In this document: positions 1-12,800 of the stretch, in pieces | How the letters are laid out: the number at the start of each line of letters is the position of its first letter | How positions within the stretch are numbered: position 1 is the stretch's first letter | DNA from: Aselliscus stoliczkanus | Taxonomy: Eukaryota; Chordata; Mammalia; Chiroptera; Hipposideridae | DNA: 64,000 bases | Direction: 5' to 3' | Assembly: GCA_033961575.1 (NCBI GenBank) | Contig: CM066732.1 | Location: 73,694,687 to 73,758,686, forward strand | Notes under the pieces: generated by a model | Told to the model about the DNA's origin: nothing | The model's database searches: none | The model's input: the letters and a program-made list of their open reading frames with translations, nothing else | Translations under genes and position numbers: made by a program

Positions 1-1966
1 TGAATTGTTTTCAGTACTTGGATACTATGAATGATCTATAAACATTCCCCTAAAAGTCTTACAGCATACACATTTCTGTTTTCCTTGGGTAAATACCTAG
101 AAATGGAATTCCTAGGTCACAAAGTAGATATTGTTCCACTGTCTAAGAAACTGCCAAGCAGTTTTCAAAACTGGTTCTACCATTTTATACTCCCATTACA
201 GTGTTTGCTGTACTATTTTATATTCCCATTACAGAGTTTTGGCTGTGCCATTTTACACCTCCATTAGAGTTTTGATTGCTGCACTTTCTCACAAATATGT
301 GCTGCTGTCAGTAGTTTTAATTTCAGAAACCACAGTGCATGGCCACTGAACTGAATAATGCAGAAAATATTTCCATTATTGTAGAATGCTCTATTGAATA
401 GCACTGCATTTGGGCTTAATCCTTATCCTAAGGAAGAATCAAATGATTGCTGAAGGTGCTTGGCAAGGCCTGTCCTCTCTGGTTAGACCCGCTCCAACCT
501 CCCATTTGACTCAGTGCTGTGGCAGTGCTTCTGTACCACATGCGTGTAAACCAGGGGCGCGGCAGCATGACTCCTGGGCAAGGACTGAAGGGGGATCCAC
601 AGAGTTAACTGGTGCCCCCCCCCATCCCTTCCAAATACAGGAATACAGTTTCTGTCATTTAAAACTATCATCTGCAAATTTTAGCTGCTTCTAGTACCAA
701 GATTTAAATTTATTCTTTACTGCAGCAAAACCAAGGCTCTGTCTGGATCAACACCTTCTGGAGTCAGGCAAGAGCGCCTTGGGACATGATGCCAGGAGAA
801 TCACTGTGACACCTCTGTGCATTCCTATGCACCCTGCTGTTCATGCATTTCCCCCCCTCCATTTTATAATGGTTTTTTGAGGGATGGTATGATTGGTAAT
901 AATTATTCTTCATGGCTAGAAGCCTCTACTGTTTTTCAAGGGACCAAAAGCCATTTTTCCTGTTCAGGAAAACGTTCCTACCATACAGAAACTGACTGGA
1001 GTAGTAAGCTTTCATTTGTTTCAAACTGAATACCCAATGAAAACTTTTTCCTCCTAATTTCCAATTTCCTATCATTTTCAAGATATCTTTTTCCTAGTAT
1101 CTGTAAAGTTGGTGATTTTCCAGAACAGTTCACAGGAAATGAAATTAAGTACACAAATTACTAAACTCTTCCTTAGCAGTGAAATTTCCCCCCAATGTTT
1201 ATAATATGTAAATAATAATAATAATAACTAAATTATGTAAATTTAAGGTAAATTGGTAATAGTCTTTATTCACTTAGCATCTAATAACTAAAGACTGCTA
1301 ACCTACCAAATGTGGTTACGCAGTAACAAAGCATGAAAATCACCTCTTCTGGATTTTAACTAGACCATATTTAGAAATGATTCCTAACATTTGAGTTGGT
1401 AAAAACATAAGGATCTAAAAGAGTTTTAAAAACTCAATATATTCCAGATGTCTCCCCCATTTTAGCACTTTAAATGCCACTAACATTTCCCGGAACACAG
1501 AAGCCAGTCAAAACTAACATAACACTGTTCCGTTCGACCCACCCCTTTCTTATCTCTCTTCTCTAGCATTCTAATTCTCTGCTTAAGTATACTGTAACTA
1601 GCCATAAAAAAAACACCTTGTTCTTGGTGGGGGGGGGTGCATAAAAGAAGGCAAGGGTAGGATGATAAATCCAAGGAAGTAATTTAAACATGCTGACAAA
1701 AAATTGGAGGGCCAAAAATAAAAGCCATACAGTCCCTTGATTTTGGTGGTATTTGCTGTATTGGGAAGAGGCACCCATCTACCATAGCTACAGTTTCTTA
1801 GAATCTCAATCCACTGGGGTATCCATTAGGTCTGACAGTGCAATCTAAACACCAAGGCTATTATAACTCACACCTAATGTATGACTTGTTAATTATACTA
1901 CTAATTATTCATTCTATGAGTTCATAATTATACTTCATACTTTCAAGCTGAATTAGAAATACAAAA
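1..1966. other. unassigned AT-rich sequence
   Basis: No gene or clear repeat is recognised. Small features are a G8 tract near 1629, a short ATA run near 1213-1226, and C-rich tracts near 617 and 850. Short frames here have no recognisable products. Confidence 0.5.
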
Positions 1967-2086
1967 GGTGCCAAAAAAATGTATACACATTTTAAGAAAG
2001 GAAAAAAGGTATTAAAATTATAGTACTCAACATATACTGATAACAAAAGATGAATACAAGCCATATGTATACATTTTTTTGGCACC
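1967..2086. mobile_element. small palindromic MITE-like element
   Basis: The ends are a perfect 20-bp inverted repeat (1967-1986 and 2067-2086, outermost bases GGTGCC). About 80 bp of AT-rich sequence lies between. The size and ends suggest a nonautonomous DNA transposon. The family was not identified. Confidence 0.6.
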
Positions 2087-2099
2087 CCCAGTATGGTAT

Positions 2100-4285
2100 A
2101 AAATTTAACAATATTTGGTTGGTAGTTTCCAGATGTTTAAAGATGGTCACCTAAAATCTTAAACAGATTTGAGATTACAATTCAAACAATTTAATTAAAA
2201 GTTATAATCATTAATTTTCTCTTCAATTTCAATAAAAATTCTAGAACTGTTCTGAATTTTTGTTGTGATATGAATTTATCATATCAAAGAACTGCTGCAT
2301 TTCTGTAGTTTAATATGAATAACCAAAAATTAAAATGTATAACAATATTTTATAATGAAATGAAAGATAATTATAAAATCACTACATGAAGGAAGTCTGA
2401 TCAAACTTATTCAATTTATATAATCCCTTCAGTGTTGCAAAGGCATTTATTTCTAAGATGATGACTTTGTCTGGCTAATGCCACTACTAGGATGTTGTAT
2501 TTTGATCCTTTTTGTTTAGTTATAACCTTGTAATGCTGAACCCTGTAGTTAGCTAATGGTCAGGAAAACAAAATTCAGTAAATAATACCATGGTAATGAG
2601 TTGGTTCTTAAGCAAACTTCAACGGATTTTCTCAAAATCCATAAACAAACAACAGTATAACCTAAATGTTAAGTTGGCAGTTATTGCACAAAAGGATAGA
2701 GATGCTTGTAATACTATTGTGAAAAAGCACAAAGCAGAGTTCAGGAAATAGTATCAGTACTCACTGGATGATAGCCACAGTTTAATCGTTTATTAAGCTC
2801 TTTTGTCACTTATTTTGTTCCTGGAATCACAGATGCCTCCTCTTGGTTTACAAACTTTGTTTGTTTGCTATTATAAATGTTGTAATCCCAACAGAGCTGT
2901 CATTACTTAAGTGCTCATTGTTAATTTTCTTATCGTATAATGAGTATTGCCCAAACATTGTTAAAGCCCAACAGAAGCCACTCCAACTTCTAAGATTACA
3001 ACAGGAGAAAAACTAAAAACTTGTACGACAAATGGAGGCATCAACAAGTTGAGTATTATATAAATGTCATTCCCTTTCAGAGATAAAACCCTAATTATCT
3101 TTGAATATGTAAATATGATTAGTGTTCTCCATAGAAAAACGAGTAAATACTTGTGGACTGATTTGTTGATTGCTGTAACGAAAGCTTTGGAAAGTTGGGA
3201 CAGTCCTCAGTTTTTCAACTAAGTCAATTATTTACACTTAAAAAAATTTTTTTTTAATGTTCTTGAAATTGTTTTATTGATGTTCATATGCAAGGCTAGG
3301 AACCTCATCTAAACCATTTAGCAGTGATTAATTTGAGAGCAATCTCAGTGAAAACAGTCTAGTATATTCAACTCCCCTAACGTCAACTAAAACTCATTTT
3401 CTTCTGGCTTAGCTGTTTCTCTTACCTCCCTCCCTTGTACTTTTGTCATCTGCGGGGCTTTGGAAGTACTTTTTCATTAAGATACTTCCATATATTCTTA
3501 AACTTAATCCCCTTTATTTCCTCAGCTCACTAAAAAACACTACATTTCCTGTGACACCCTTCTGAACCCTCTCCAGTGCAGCATGCTCCTTTCACATGCT
3601 GTTACTTCAGAGGCAGGAAATAAGGACTTACATTTTCCTGGTTTCCAACTGTCATTTCCAGCCTGCGAATCCTTCATTACACAACCCTTTCACTTTTCAG
3701 CTTTCTCTTAGCCATTTAAAGTGTGGTCCAGGGGCAAGTACTGGTCTGAAACTGATATTGCGATGCGGCTAGTACTAAAATTCAGAGGAAGTAATTAAAT
3801 ATTTTAGAGGAACTAACTGCACAGAGCAATTTTATGGCCTTTGCACCTAATAACAAAATAATGCATGCTTGAATGTTGCATGTTTATATATTTTTTTGTT
3901 TCATTTTTTTGGGAATTCAGTTTATGTTACGAAAGTTATGGTCTGTAACACACTGGAAAAATAGTTTTTAAAAACTGGCTCTTCACCAGTTAGCTTGAGA
4001 AACACTCATCTGGACGACTTGGTTCCCGTCTGTGCTGCTGTCATCTAACCACCAAGGTTACTTTCTCACATTTGAAAAGAACATTTCTTGTCAACATTCT
4101 AGACAAAAGCAAGAGCCACCACATAACACTCTAGTCTCACAATTTCTCCACTCATTTATTCTAATAAAATCTACCTTCATATAATACCTACAACTATTAA
4201 TAGTACCTTGTACTTAGTTTTCTTTAATCCTTAACTCTGAAACTCTACTCTTGGGTCACAACCTTCCATTCTACCTTCTTACTGT
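2100..4285. other. unassigned AT-rich sequence
   Basis: No gene is seen. The segment around 3715-4010 (GTGTGGTCC near its start, GAGAAACACTC near its end) may be a degraded hAT-type (MER5-like) element. The rest is unassigned. Confidence 0.4.
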
Positions 4286-4289
4286 TCTT

Positions 4290-5070
4290 ATTGGCATAAA
4301 CACGTCCTCTGGATACGGATTTGCCTTTCCTGAATGCTGTGCTTAGGCAAACACCACCCTTCACAGACTTACAGAACGCCTGGACGGCCATGGGATGCCA
4401 CACAGTATTGTTCTCATCAGGGAACTCACTTCACAGCAAATTATGTTTGGCAACAGCCCTATGCTCATGGAATTCACTGACCTTACCATGCTCCCGTTAT
4501 CTTGATACAGCTGGCGTGATAAAACAGCAGAATGGATTTCTGAAGATTTGGTTATAGCGCGAAGTCGGTGACAATCTGTGGCTAGGGTACCCTAGTTAGA
4601 GCTGGGGTAAGGATCTCTGGGACAATGTATATGCTCTATATCAGAGTAGGACGTGGTGCTTTTTAATCCATAGGCAGTATTTACAGGTCCAGGAATCCAG
4701 GGGTAGAAATGGGAGTGGCTTCCTTCATTATTACCCCTAGTGATCCACTAGCAAAATTTTTGCTTTCCATTTCTGCAAACTGAGATTCTGCTAATCTAGT
4801 GGTCTTAGTTCCAAAGAAAGAAAAACTTCCACCTAGAAGCATAACAACAATTCCATTAAACTTGAAGTTCAAACTGCCACCTGGCTTGTTAGGGCTCCTC
4901 ATGCCTCTGAATCGGTATGTAAGAAAGGAGGTTACTGAACTGCCTGGGGTAAGAGATCCTGACTACTGAGGAGAGACTGGGTTGCTACTATACATGAAGG
5001 TAAGAAGGAATACCTCTGGACTATAGGAGACCCCTCTAATATCTCTTATATCTAGCTTATATCTGTAAAT
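4290..5070 (+). mobile_element. endogenous retrovirus ERV-L-like internal fragment (decayed)
   Basis: Plus-strand sequence resembles the pol-derived internal part of ERV-L/MaLR elements, from the end of an integrase-like region to a dUTPase-like region. Broken frames such as 4321-4557 remain, with stops and frameshifts between them. No LTRs were recognised beside it. It is an old, non-functional copy; the family assignment rests on recalled similarity. Confidence 0.5.
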
Positions 5071-5160
5071 ACCTATTGAATATATCTTTAAAAAATGAGG
5101 ATGAAATAAAAATAAATTCTGATAAATGAGAATGGAATTCAACAACATCAGACATATATT

Positions 5161-5220
5161 AAAAAAAGAGAGAGAAAGAGAGGGAGGAAAAGAGAGGGAA
5201 GAAGAAAGGAAGAAAAAAAA
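5161..5220 (+). repeat. 60-base uninterrupted purine tract
   Basis: Every base from 5161 to 5220 is A or G, mostly GAGA and GGAA motifs. Such tracts can form triplex DNA and often vary in length. Confidence 0.95.
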
Positions 5221-5439
5221 TGCTAAAAAATATTATTTAAGTTAAGGAAAATAACACAAAATGAAAATGCATTCCAACATGGAGAAATAAAAAGTACCTA
5301 AAATGATAAATGTATAGTAAACAAGAATATATTTTTATTTCTCATGTCTTTGAAAGACAATTTATTATTTGAATCAAAATAAATATAAAAATATGTCAAT
5401 ATATCAAAAGGATGAACAAATGGAATTTGACTGTTTTAA

Positions 5440-7399
5440 GATTCTTAGAATTTAAATCATGTAGTGCATTTATTAATATTAAGACGACTGTGAGAAATAC
5501 CACAGAAAAACAAAAAAATTGTTAAGATTCAATCCCCTTTTATTCCAATGATCTAGAAGTTCAATCATATCTCAACAAGCTGTTTATGGAAATTGGAAAT
5601 CTGATTTTAATATTTATAGGAAAATGAAAACAACCTATAACAACTAAAAGAACCTTACAAAAGTACAAAGTGGGAGGACTTTCAATGTCTGACATCAAAA
5701 TTCACACACATCAATGCAGTGTACTAATGGTGTAGGATAGACAAATAGAACATTATAATAAAATATCATGTCCATAAACAGACACATACTTATATGGCCA
5801 ACTAATCTTTCGAAAATGGCACCAAAGCCATTCAATGGGTGAAAAAACCCATCTTTTTAACAAATAGTGCTGGAACAGCTGAATATTAACCTGTTAAGAA
5901 AATGAAAGACAATCTTTATCTTACACCATACACAACAGTTGACTCAAAGCAAACCACAGATTGAAAAGTAAAAACTAAAACAATAAAGCTTGTAGAGGCA
6001 AATAGAACACTATCTCTGCGATCCTGGGGTGAGAAAAGATTTCTTTTGACTTCATCAAAATTGAAAACTTTTGCACATCAACATATAGAATTAAGAAAAT
6101 AAATAAACAAGAAGCAGACAGGGAGAATTTTTTTTTTATTAAGATTTTATTGGGGAATTAGGGGAGGGGAACAGTGTTGGGGAATTGGGGAAGGGAACCA
6201 ACCAAGTTGTTCTTCAATCTTCGTTGTGGAGGGCGCTAGTTGCCGTCTGGCTTCCCATTGGCAGCTCGTGGCCTCAAAGTTCAAGGTGCTGAGTTCAGTC
6301 TTAGTTGCAGGTAGGTGTAGCCCACCATTGAACAGGGAATCTTGTTGTTACACCAGCTGAGCCAGCTCAGCGACAGCTCAGCTCGGGCACAGCATTCACT
6401 GGCCCATGTGGGAATCGAGACGGCAGCCCATTTGCTCAGAGCTCACACTCTAAGCCAACTCTTAACCAACTAAACCACTCGGCCGGCATGAGAAAATATT
6501 CTTAAATACATATATCTGACAACAGACTTTAGAAGATAGAGAGAACTAGTACAAATCAGTAATAAGAAGATAACTTTTTAACCCAATTAAAAGATAGGCA
6601 AAAGACATGAACAGATGCTCAAAATACAAATGGTCAAATTGCACATGAAAATGTGTTCAATGTCTTTAGTCTCCGGGACATGCAAATTAAAACCACAATT
6701 AAGTACCACTACACACCCACTAAAATCGCTACAATTAAAAATACTGACAACACCTATTGTTGGTGAGTCTATGGAGCAATCAGAACTCCCAAAAACTGGT
6801 GGTGAGAATATAAAAAAATACAGCAACTTTCACCAATGATTTGCTAGTTTCTTTTAAAAATACTAGCCTTATGACCCAGCAATTCCACTCTTATGTATTT
6901 AACTAGGAGAATAAAAACGTATGTCCACAAAAGGACTTGTACAGGAATTCTCATAGTAGTCCTAATCATAACAAACAAAAATTGGACAGTTCCAACTGTC
7001 CATCCACAAGAGAATGAATAATAAATGTATTATATACAAGGAATATTACTTATCAACAAAAGGAACTACTGATACAAAGAACAACATGAATGAATAACCC
7101 AAATATTTTGCTCTCCCTGTATGATTCCACTATATGAAGTTCTAGAATAAGCAGAATAAATCTGCGGTTAAAAATATCAGAAAAATTGTTTGGGTGGGTG
7201 AAGCAGGGATAATTGGCAATGAAGGGAAAAAATGACGGGACTTTCTTGGGTTATGGAAATGTTCTGTATCTTTTTCAAGATGCAGTCACATGGATGTAGG
7301 TATTTGTCAAAACTCATCAAACTGCTGACTTAATGTTTATGTATTTTACTTCAGTGTGTAAATTTTATCTGAAAACAGTGTGTAAATTTTATTGTGAAT
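5440..7399 (+). mobile_element. L1 fragment, ORF2 3' part and 3' UTR
   Basis: Plus-strand sequence follows the end of L1 ORF2 (for example the GTGCTGGAACA segment near 5870 and the CAGCAATTCCACT segment near 6880) into a short 3' UTR. The reading frames are broken. A SINE at 6128-6486 interrupts it, and another SINE is inserted just after its 3' end. Confidence 0.8.
6128..6486 (-). mobile_element. tRNA-derived SINE (VES-like, long tail form)
   Basis: In minus orientation it begins GCCGGCCGAGTGGTTTAG, carries a B box-like region, and ends in a CCCCAATTCCCCAATAAAATCTT-type tail followed by A. It is inserted in the L1 and belongs to the same group as the dimeric copy at 7411-7815. Confidence 0.8.
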
Positions 7400-7410
7400 A
7401 AAAAGTAAAC

Positions 7411-7815
7411 AGGGCCAGGTGGGTGGTGTAGTTGGTTAAGAGCATGAGCTCTGAGCAACAGGGTCACTGGTTTGATTCCCACATGGGCCAGAGCTGTACC
7501 CGAGCTGAACTGCCGCTGAGCTGTCCATGGGCGGCCGGATGGCTCAGCTGGTGAGAGCAAGTGCTCTTAACAAGGTTGCAGGTTTGACTCCCACATGAGA
7601 TGGTAGGCTGGGCCTCCAGCCCGCCCCCACTGGATTGGAAATGGTGACTGGACTTAGAGATGAGCTTGTGCCCTCCACAACCAAGATTGAAGGACAACAA
7701 CTTGACCTGGAGTTGATAGGTCTGGGAAAAACACAATATTCTCCTTCCCCAATTCCCCAACACTGTCCCCTTCCCCAATTCCCCAATAATAATAATAAAA
7801 AAAAAATCTTAAAAA
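7411..7815 (+). mobile_element. dimeric tRNA-derived SINE
   Basis: Two tRNA-like heads follow each other: GGTGTAGTTGGTTAAG near 7427 and GGATGGCTCAGCTGG near 7537. The tail is CCCCAATTCCCC followed by AAT repeats. The flanks AAAAAGTAAAC (7400-7410) and AAAAAGTAAAT (from 7816) fit a target-site duplication. Confidence 0.8.
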
Positions 7816-7829
7816 AAAAAGTAAATGTA

Positions 7830-8658
7830 ACAGTGAACATCTCAATGTGTAATCAAATATCAATACACTCATGGACATCTATAGTACACTTATGATTTAT
7901 AATTATATTTCTTAAAAATGTTTCTCAATAAATTACAATTCAACAGTATATTTTATTACATATTTTAACCTACTTATAAAATTATTACAATGTTTTTACT
8001 ACAAGTTAACATTAATGGTGAGTTAATATATAATTTGGGAAATTTTTTCATGGGGTTATAATACTGTAACAGGCTACTAGTAACAATAAAAACCACCTTC
8101 CCTTGAATCTTTTCAAGGTATCTACATTAATATTTAAATTAACTCTAGGAAGTGGTTTGGGAATCTGATCTTTTGCGATCCCAGAGCTTAGTATTATGAT
8201 AGATGAGTCAAGTAGCAATTAAACAAACCTGTATGCAAATGTACAAGCACAGCCACAGAGTTACTTTCAAATGAAGAGTGAAGCTCTGGATATACTACGT
8301 TGAGAATGCAAGTTTTATTCTAATGTTCCTGACACTTTAAAGAAAAGTACTTTGCTGTGAATGATATATTCAGATATCTTTACATTCTTCCTGCAATATT
8401 TGTGTAAGCACAACAGATAATTTTACTAGCTATTTTGTTACATGTATTTTTGTTTTTGAAGTTAAAATTTAGTGTAAATATAATCCACTAAAATGCTAAC
8501 TGAAAAATTTCCATAGGAAGTCAGGATGTACTGTAAAAACATAACCGTAGCAGTTTGAATTTTTGTGCCCAAATGACAGTTGATGAAACCAACTATTAGG
8601 TAGTTTTCTAAAATTGCTACTACAAAATTTCAGTTCCATTAATGAAGTCACATCTTGA
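7830..8658. other. unassigned intergenic or intronic sequence
   Basis: AT-rich; no gene or identified repeat. Confidence 0.5.
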
Positions 8659-8674
8659 GAATAAAGATGCTTTT

Positions 8675-8789
8675 GGGCTGGCCGAGTGGTGCGGTGGTTA
8701 AGCGCTGGCTTGGGAAGCCAGAGGCCCCGGTTCGGGTCCCACATATGAGGGCCAGTGACACTGCCCTCAAAAAAAAAAAAAAAAAAAAA
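8675..8789 (+). mobile_element. short-form tRNA SINE (about 110 bp)
   Basis: Starts GGGCTGGCCGAGTGG, with an RGTTCGGGTCCC B-box region and an end of ACTGCCCTC plus a pure A tail. Flanked by GAATAAAGATGCTTTT (8659-8674) and GAATACAGATGCTTTC (8790-8805), a target-site duplication with two differences. Confidence 0.9.
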
Positions 8790-8805
8790 GAATACAGATG
8801 CTTTC

Positions 8806-9840
8806 ATGGTACAAATTTTCTAAGATGGCAATTTAAAACTACTTACTTATTTAAAAATGTGCATATTTTTTGATCCAGTGTTATCATTTCTAGGACTTTT
8901 CCCTAAGGAAATAACATGGATGTACATGAAAACTTAGCTATAAAAATGTTCACACTATCAAAAAAGTATAAAACATAAACACCCTCACATGGCAAATCTT
9001 AATGTATTCACATAATAAAAGTATAACAAAACATAATATCAAAGTGAAAAATCAGGTTACCAAATAATGTGATATAATATGCATTGAAAAAAAAGACAAA
9101 GAATCTGTACATGATTATTTATAGGAAGTGAGTTTATGAGCAAATTTTCCTTTCTTGCTTATCTATACTTTCCAAAGTTATCTATAGTTTTAAAGACTGT
9201 AAAAATTTTATAATACGAAAATGAAAAGTTATTAAAATAGATCAAATATCAACAACATACTTTAGCAAGACAGACTGGCAAAAAAATATGCACAGGTAAA
9301 TAACTGTACAATAGGGAAAGCAAATTCACAAATTGACAGGGGAAAAAACTAATAAGAATTTTACAGTCACTATAATAAAGCATGTAAAACATCCTTCCTA
9401 CTTTTCCTGAAAAATGAAACTCTTAAATGTGTTGATTTATTTTCTTTTCAAATATGAGCTTTTTGTCAAACTTCTAACAACAAATCATTATCTTGCATCT
9501 GTTATATGCTTGGCACTATGCAAATTATAAGGGATACAAAGTGAAGGCAATGCTATTAAAAGAGAGATTAAAAACACTAGGTTATCTTTTCCTCTGCTAA
9601 CTTGGAAGGTTAACTGCGATGGTTACACCGGCCAAGATTTTGGGTTTGTGCTTCAGGTGGAGTTGTTAGTTTATGTTACACTCCTTAATCTCAGTCTGTT
9701 TTCAGTGACTTTTGGTCAAACAATATCAAGCAAGAATTTCATATCCAGGTCAAGAATGTTCTAACACGGACTTCTGAATCTTGAAATATGTATCATTATA
9801 TTTATCTTCTCAGACCTGAATTTCTGTACTTGGTGCAATA
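8806..9840. other. unassigned sequence with possible old L1 remnant
   Basis: 8850-9230 looks like a degraded L1 3' end (TCTAGGACTTTTCCCTAAGG and a following AT-rich stretch). The remainder is unassigned. Confidence 0.4.
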
Positions 9841-9869
9841 AAGAGATAAATATTTTCTAATTTTTCTAG

Positions 9870-12800
9870 TGCTCCTTTTTTTCAATTACATTTGACATAC
9901 AATATTATGCTTCAGGTGAACAGCATAGTGATTAGACACTTATATAACTTATGAAGTGTTAACCCTGATCAATCTAGTACCCATCTGACACCATACAGTT
10001 ATTACAGTATTATTGACTATACTCCTTAGACTATACCTACATCCCCATGACTGTTTTGTAACTACCAATTTGTACTTTTGAATTCCTTCCCCTTTTTCAC
10101 CTACCCACCCAAACCTCCTCCCAGCTGACAACTATCAAAATGTTCTCTGTATCTACAAGTTTGTTTCTGTTTTCTTCTTTAGGTTCCATATATAAATGAA
10201 AGCATATGGCATTTCTGTTTCTCTGTCTGACTTACTCCACTCAGTGCAATACCCTCTATATCTATCCATGTTGTTACACATGGCAATATTTTGTCCATCT
10301 TATGGCTAAGTAATATTCCATTGGATATATGTACCATTTCTTGTTTATCCATTCATCCATTCACGGACATCCAGGTTGCCTTCCTATCACGACGATTGTA
10401 AACAATGCTGCAATGAACATAAGATATGATTGCACAAGTCCCTATGAAGTAGCGTTCTGGGTTTCTTGGATAAATACCCAGAAATCCAAAGTGGGATTAC
10501 AGGGTCCTTCTTGGTCTCTTGTTATAGCCTTTGTTTTAAGTCCATTTTGTCTGGTACAGGTATTGCTATACCACCATTTTTGTTGTTGTTGTTTCTATTT
10601 TCAGGAAGTATCTTTTTTCCAGGTATGAAAGTAAATACCTTACATTCAGTCTGTGTGTGTCTTTTGATCTGAAGTGAGTCTCTTGTAGGCAGCATATGTA
10701 AAGGTTTTGTTTTCTTTTTTTAAAGATTTTATTGGGTAATTGGGGAAGGGGAACAACATTGCGGAACCGGAGAAGGGGAACAGACAAGTTCATCAGTTCT
10801 TTTGTTCATCAGTCTAGTTGTGGAGGACACTGCTTCACTGGCCCATGTTGGTATCATCATTGCGCTCTTCCTCGGTGAGGCAGATCGGTCGCCAGCCTCT
10901 GGACGGCCGCTCACACCAGCTGCCAGCCACTCACGCTGCCTGCTGGCCACTCACTGTAGCCTATGGCAGCCCACTGCAGCAGGCGCTGCAGCTATGCCAT
11001 CCCGGGAACTCACAGCAGCCCAACTCCAGGTGGAGCTGTTGTTCACTATCTTAGTTGTAGAGGGCAGTGTCACACTGGCCCTCATATGTGGGATCCAAAC
11101 TGGGGCTGCTGGTGTCCCAAGCCAGCTCTTATCTACCGTGCGACTCGGCCGGCCCAGGGTTTTGTTTCCTTATCCATTCAGCCCCTGTAAGTCTTTTGAC
11201 TAGAACATTTAATCCATTTACATTTATAATAAGTCTTTTGGATATGTAGTTGTCATTTTATTATTCAGATTTTTTATCTTTTTTTTTCTTCCTATAGGAG
11301 TCCCTTTAAAATTTCTTGTAGTAATGGTTTGGTGGTGATGAATTCCTTCAGCTTTTTTTTTGTCTGGGAAGCTCTTTATCTGTACTTTGATTCTAAATGA
11401 TAGCTTTGCTGGACAGCATAATCTTGGTTGTAAGTCTTTGCTTTTTATCACTTTGAATATTTCCTGCCAATCCCTTCCAGCCTGCAAAGTTTCTTTTGAG
11501 ACGTCGACAGTCTTATGGGAACTCCCTTGTAGGTTGTTAACTGCTTTACTCTTGTTGCTTTGCTCTGCCTTTAACGTTTGGCCCTTTAATTATGCTGCAT
11601 CTTGGTGTGGGCCTATTTGGGTTCATTTTTTGGGGGACTCTCTGTGCTTCCTGGGCTTGTATGTCTATTTCCTTCTCCAGGTTAAGAGAATTTTCCATCA
11701 TTATTTCTTCGAATAAGTTTTCAATTCCTTGCTCTCTCTCCTCTTTCTTGTACCCTAATGATACAAATGTTGGTGTGCCTGATGTTTTCTCAGAGGCCCC
11801 TTAAAATATCCTTATTTTTTGTTTATTTTTCTTTTTGCTGTTCTCTGCTACCTTATCTTCCAAATCGCTGATTCGATTCTCTGCTTAATCTAATCTACTA
11901 TTGATTCCCTCTAATGCATTCTTCATTTCAGTTACCGTATTTTTCATTTCTGACTGGTTCTGTTTTATATTTTTTGTCTCCATTTTTGTTTCCTATCTTT
12001 CTGATGAAGTTTTCACTGAGATCATTGAGCATCCTTAGAACCAGTGTTTGGAACTCTGCATCTGGTAGATTGCTTGTCTCCACTTTCTTTAGTTCTTTTT
12101 CTGAAGCTTTGTTCTGTTCTTTCACTTCAAACATGTTTGCCTTCCATTTTAGCTACCTCCCTGTGTTTGTTCTTATGTATTCGGTAGAGCTGCTATGTCT
12201 CCTGGTCTTACTGGAGTGGCCTTATGTAGTAGGTGCCTTGTGGGGTCCTGTAGCACATTCTTCCTGGTCAACTGAGCTGGGTGCTCCAGGTGCATCTCTC
12301 ATGTGGCTTTTGTGCACCCTCTTGTTGTAGTTGAACCTTGACTGCTGTTGGTGTGGCAATGGGAAGGATTGGTCCTTGGGCTAATTAGTTGTGAGGACTG
12401 GCTGTGACTACAGTGCAGCTGTTGTGCAGGGGCTAACAATATGGAGCAAGGTTCACTTTAGCAGGACTCTGGTGCCTGCTCAGTCTGCCATTTGGAAGTG
12501 TTGTCCGTGGAGGCAGCTGGGTATTCCTCAAATTGGTCTGAAGCTGGCTACCAGGTGTACCAGCCCCAGGGCCTCATGGGAGTGGACCCACCGCAGGCCA
12601 AGTTCAGTTGAAACCTGTGCCCTACCTGAGGCCACTTAGTATGAGCCACAAAGCAATGTGTAGATGGCCACCAACTCCACTGTGCTTGGAGGGGCTTGAG
12701 AGGCCAAACTGTAAACAGGCTGGCTGGTGCTAGTGCCGGGCTTGGGGCTGCTTAGTAAGAGGTACAGGGTGTGCCAAGGACAGATGTTGCTTGTTTGAGT

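Noticed and set aside
8675..8789. tRNA gene calls in the GGCCGAGTGG..GGTTCGGGTCCC segments
   Set aside because: They are SINE heads with degenerate tRNA structure, followed by A tails and flanked by target-site duplications.
10802..11203. A 133-residue plus-strand frame, and similar frames at 36850, 52393 and 57896
   Set aside because: All are chance frames through the GC-rich body of the long-form SINE read backwards; the same peptide fragments recur wherever the SINE occurs.
11914..12330. A 138-residue plus-strand hydrophobic frame
   Set aside because: Antisense to the L1 ORF1 and 5' UTR region.
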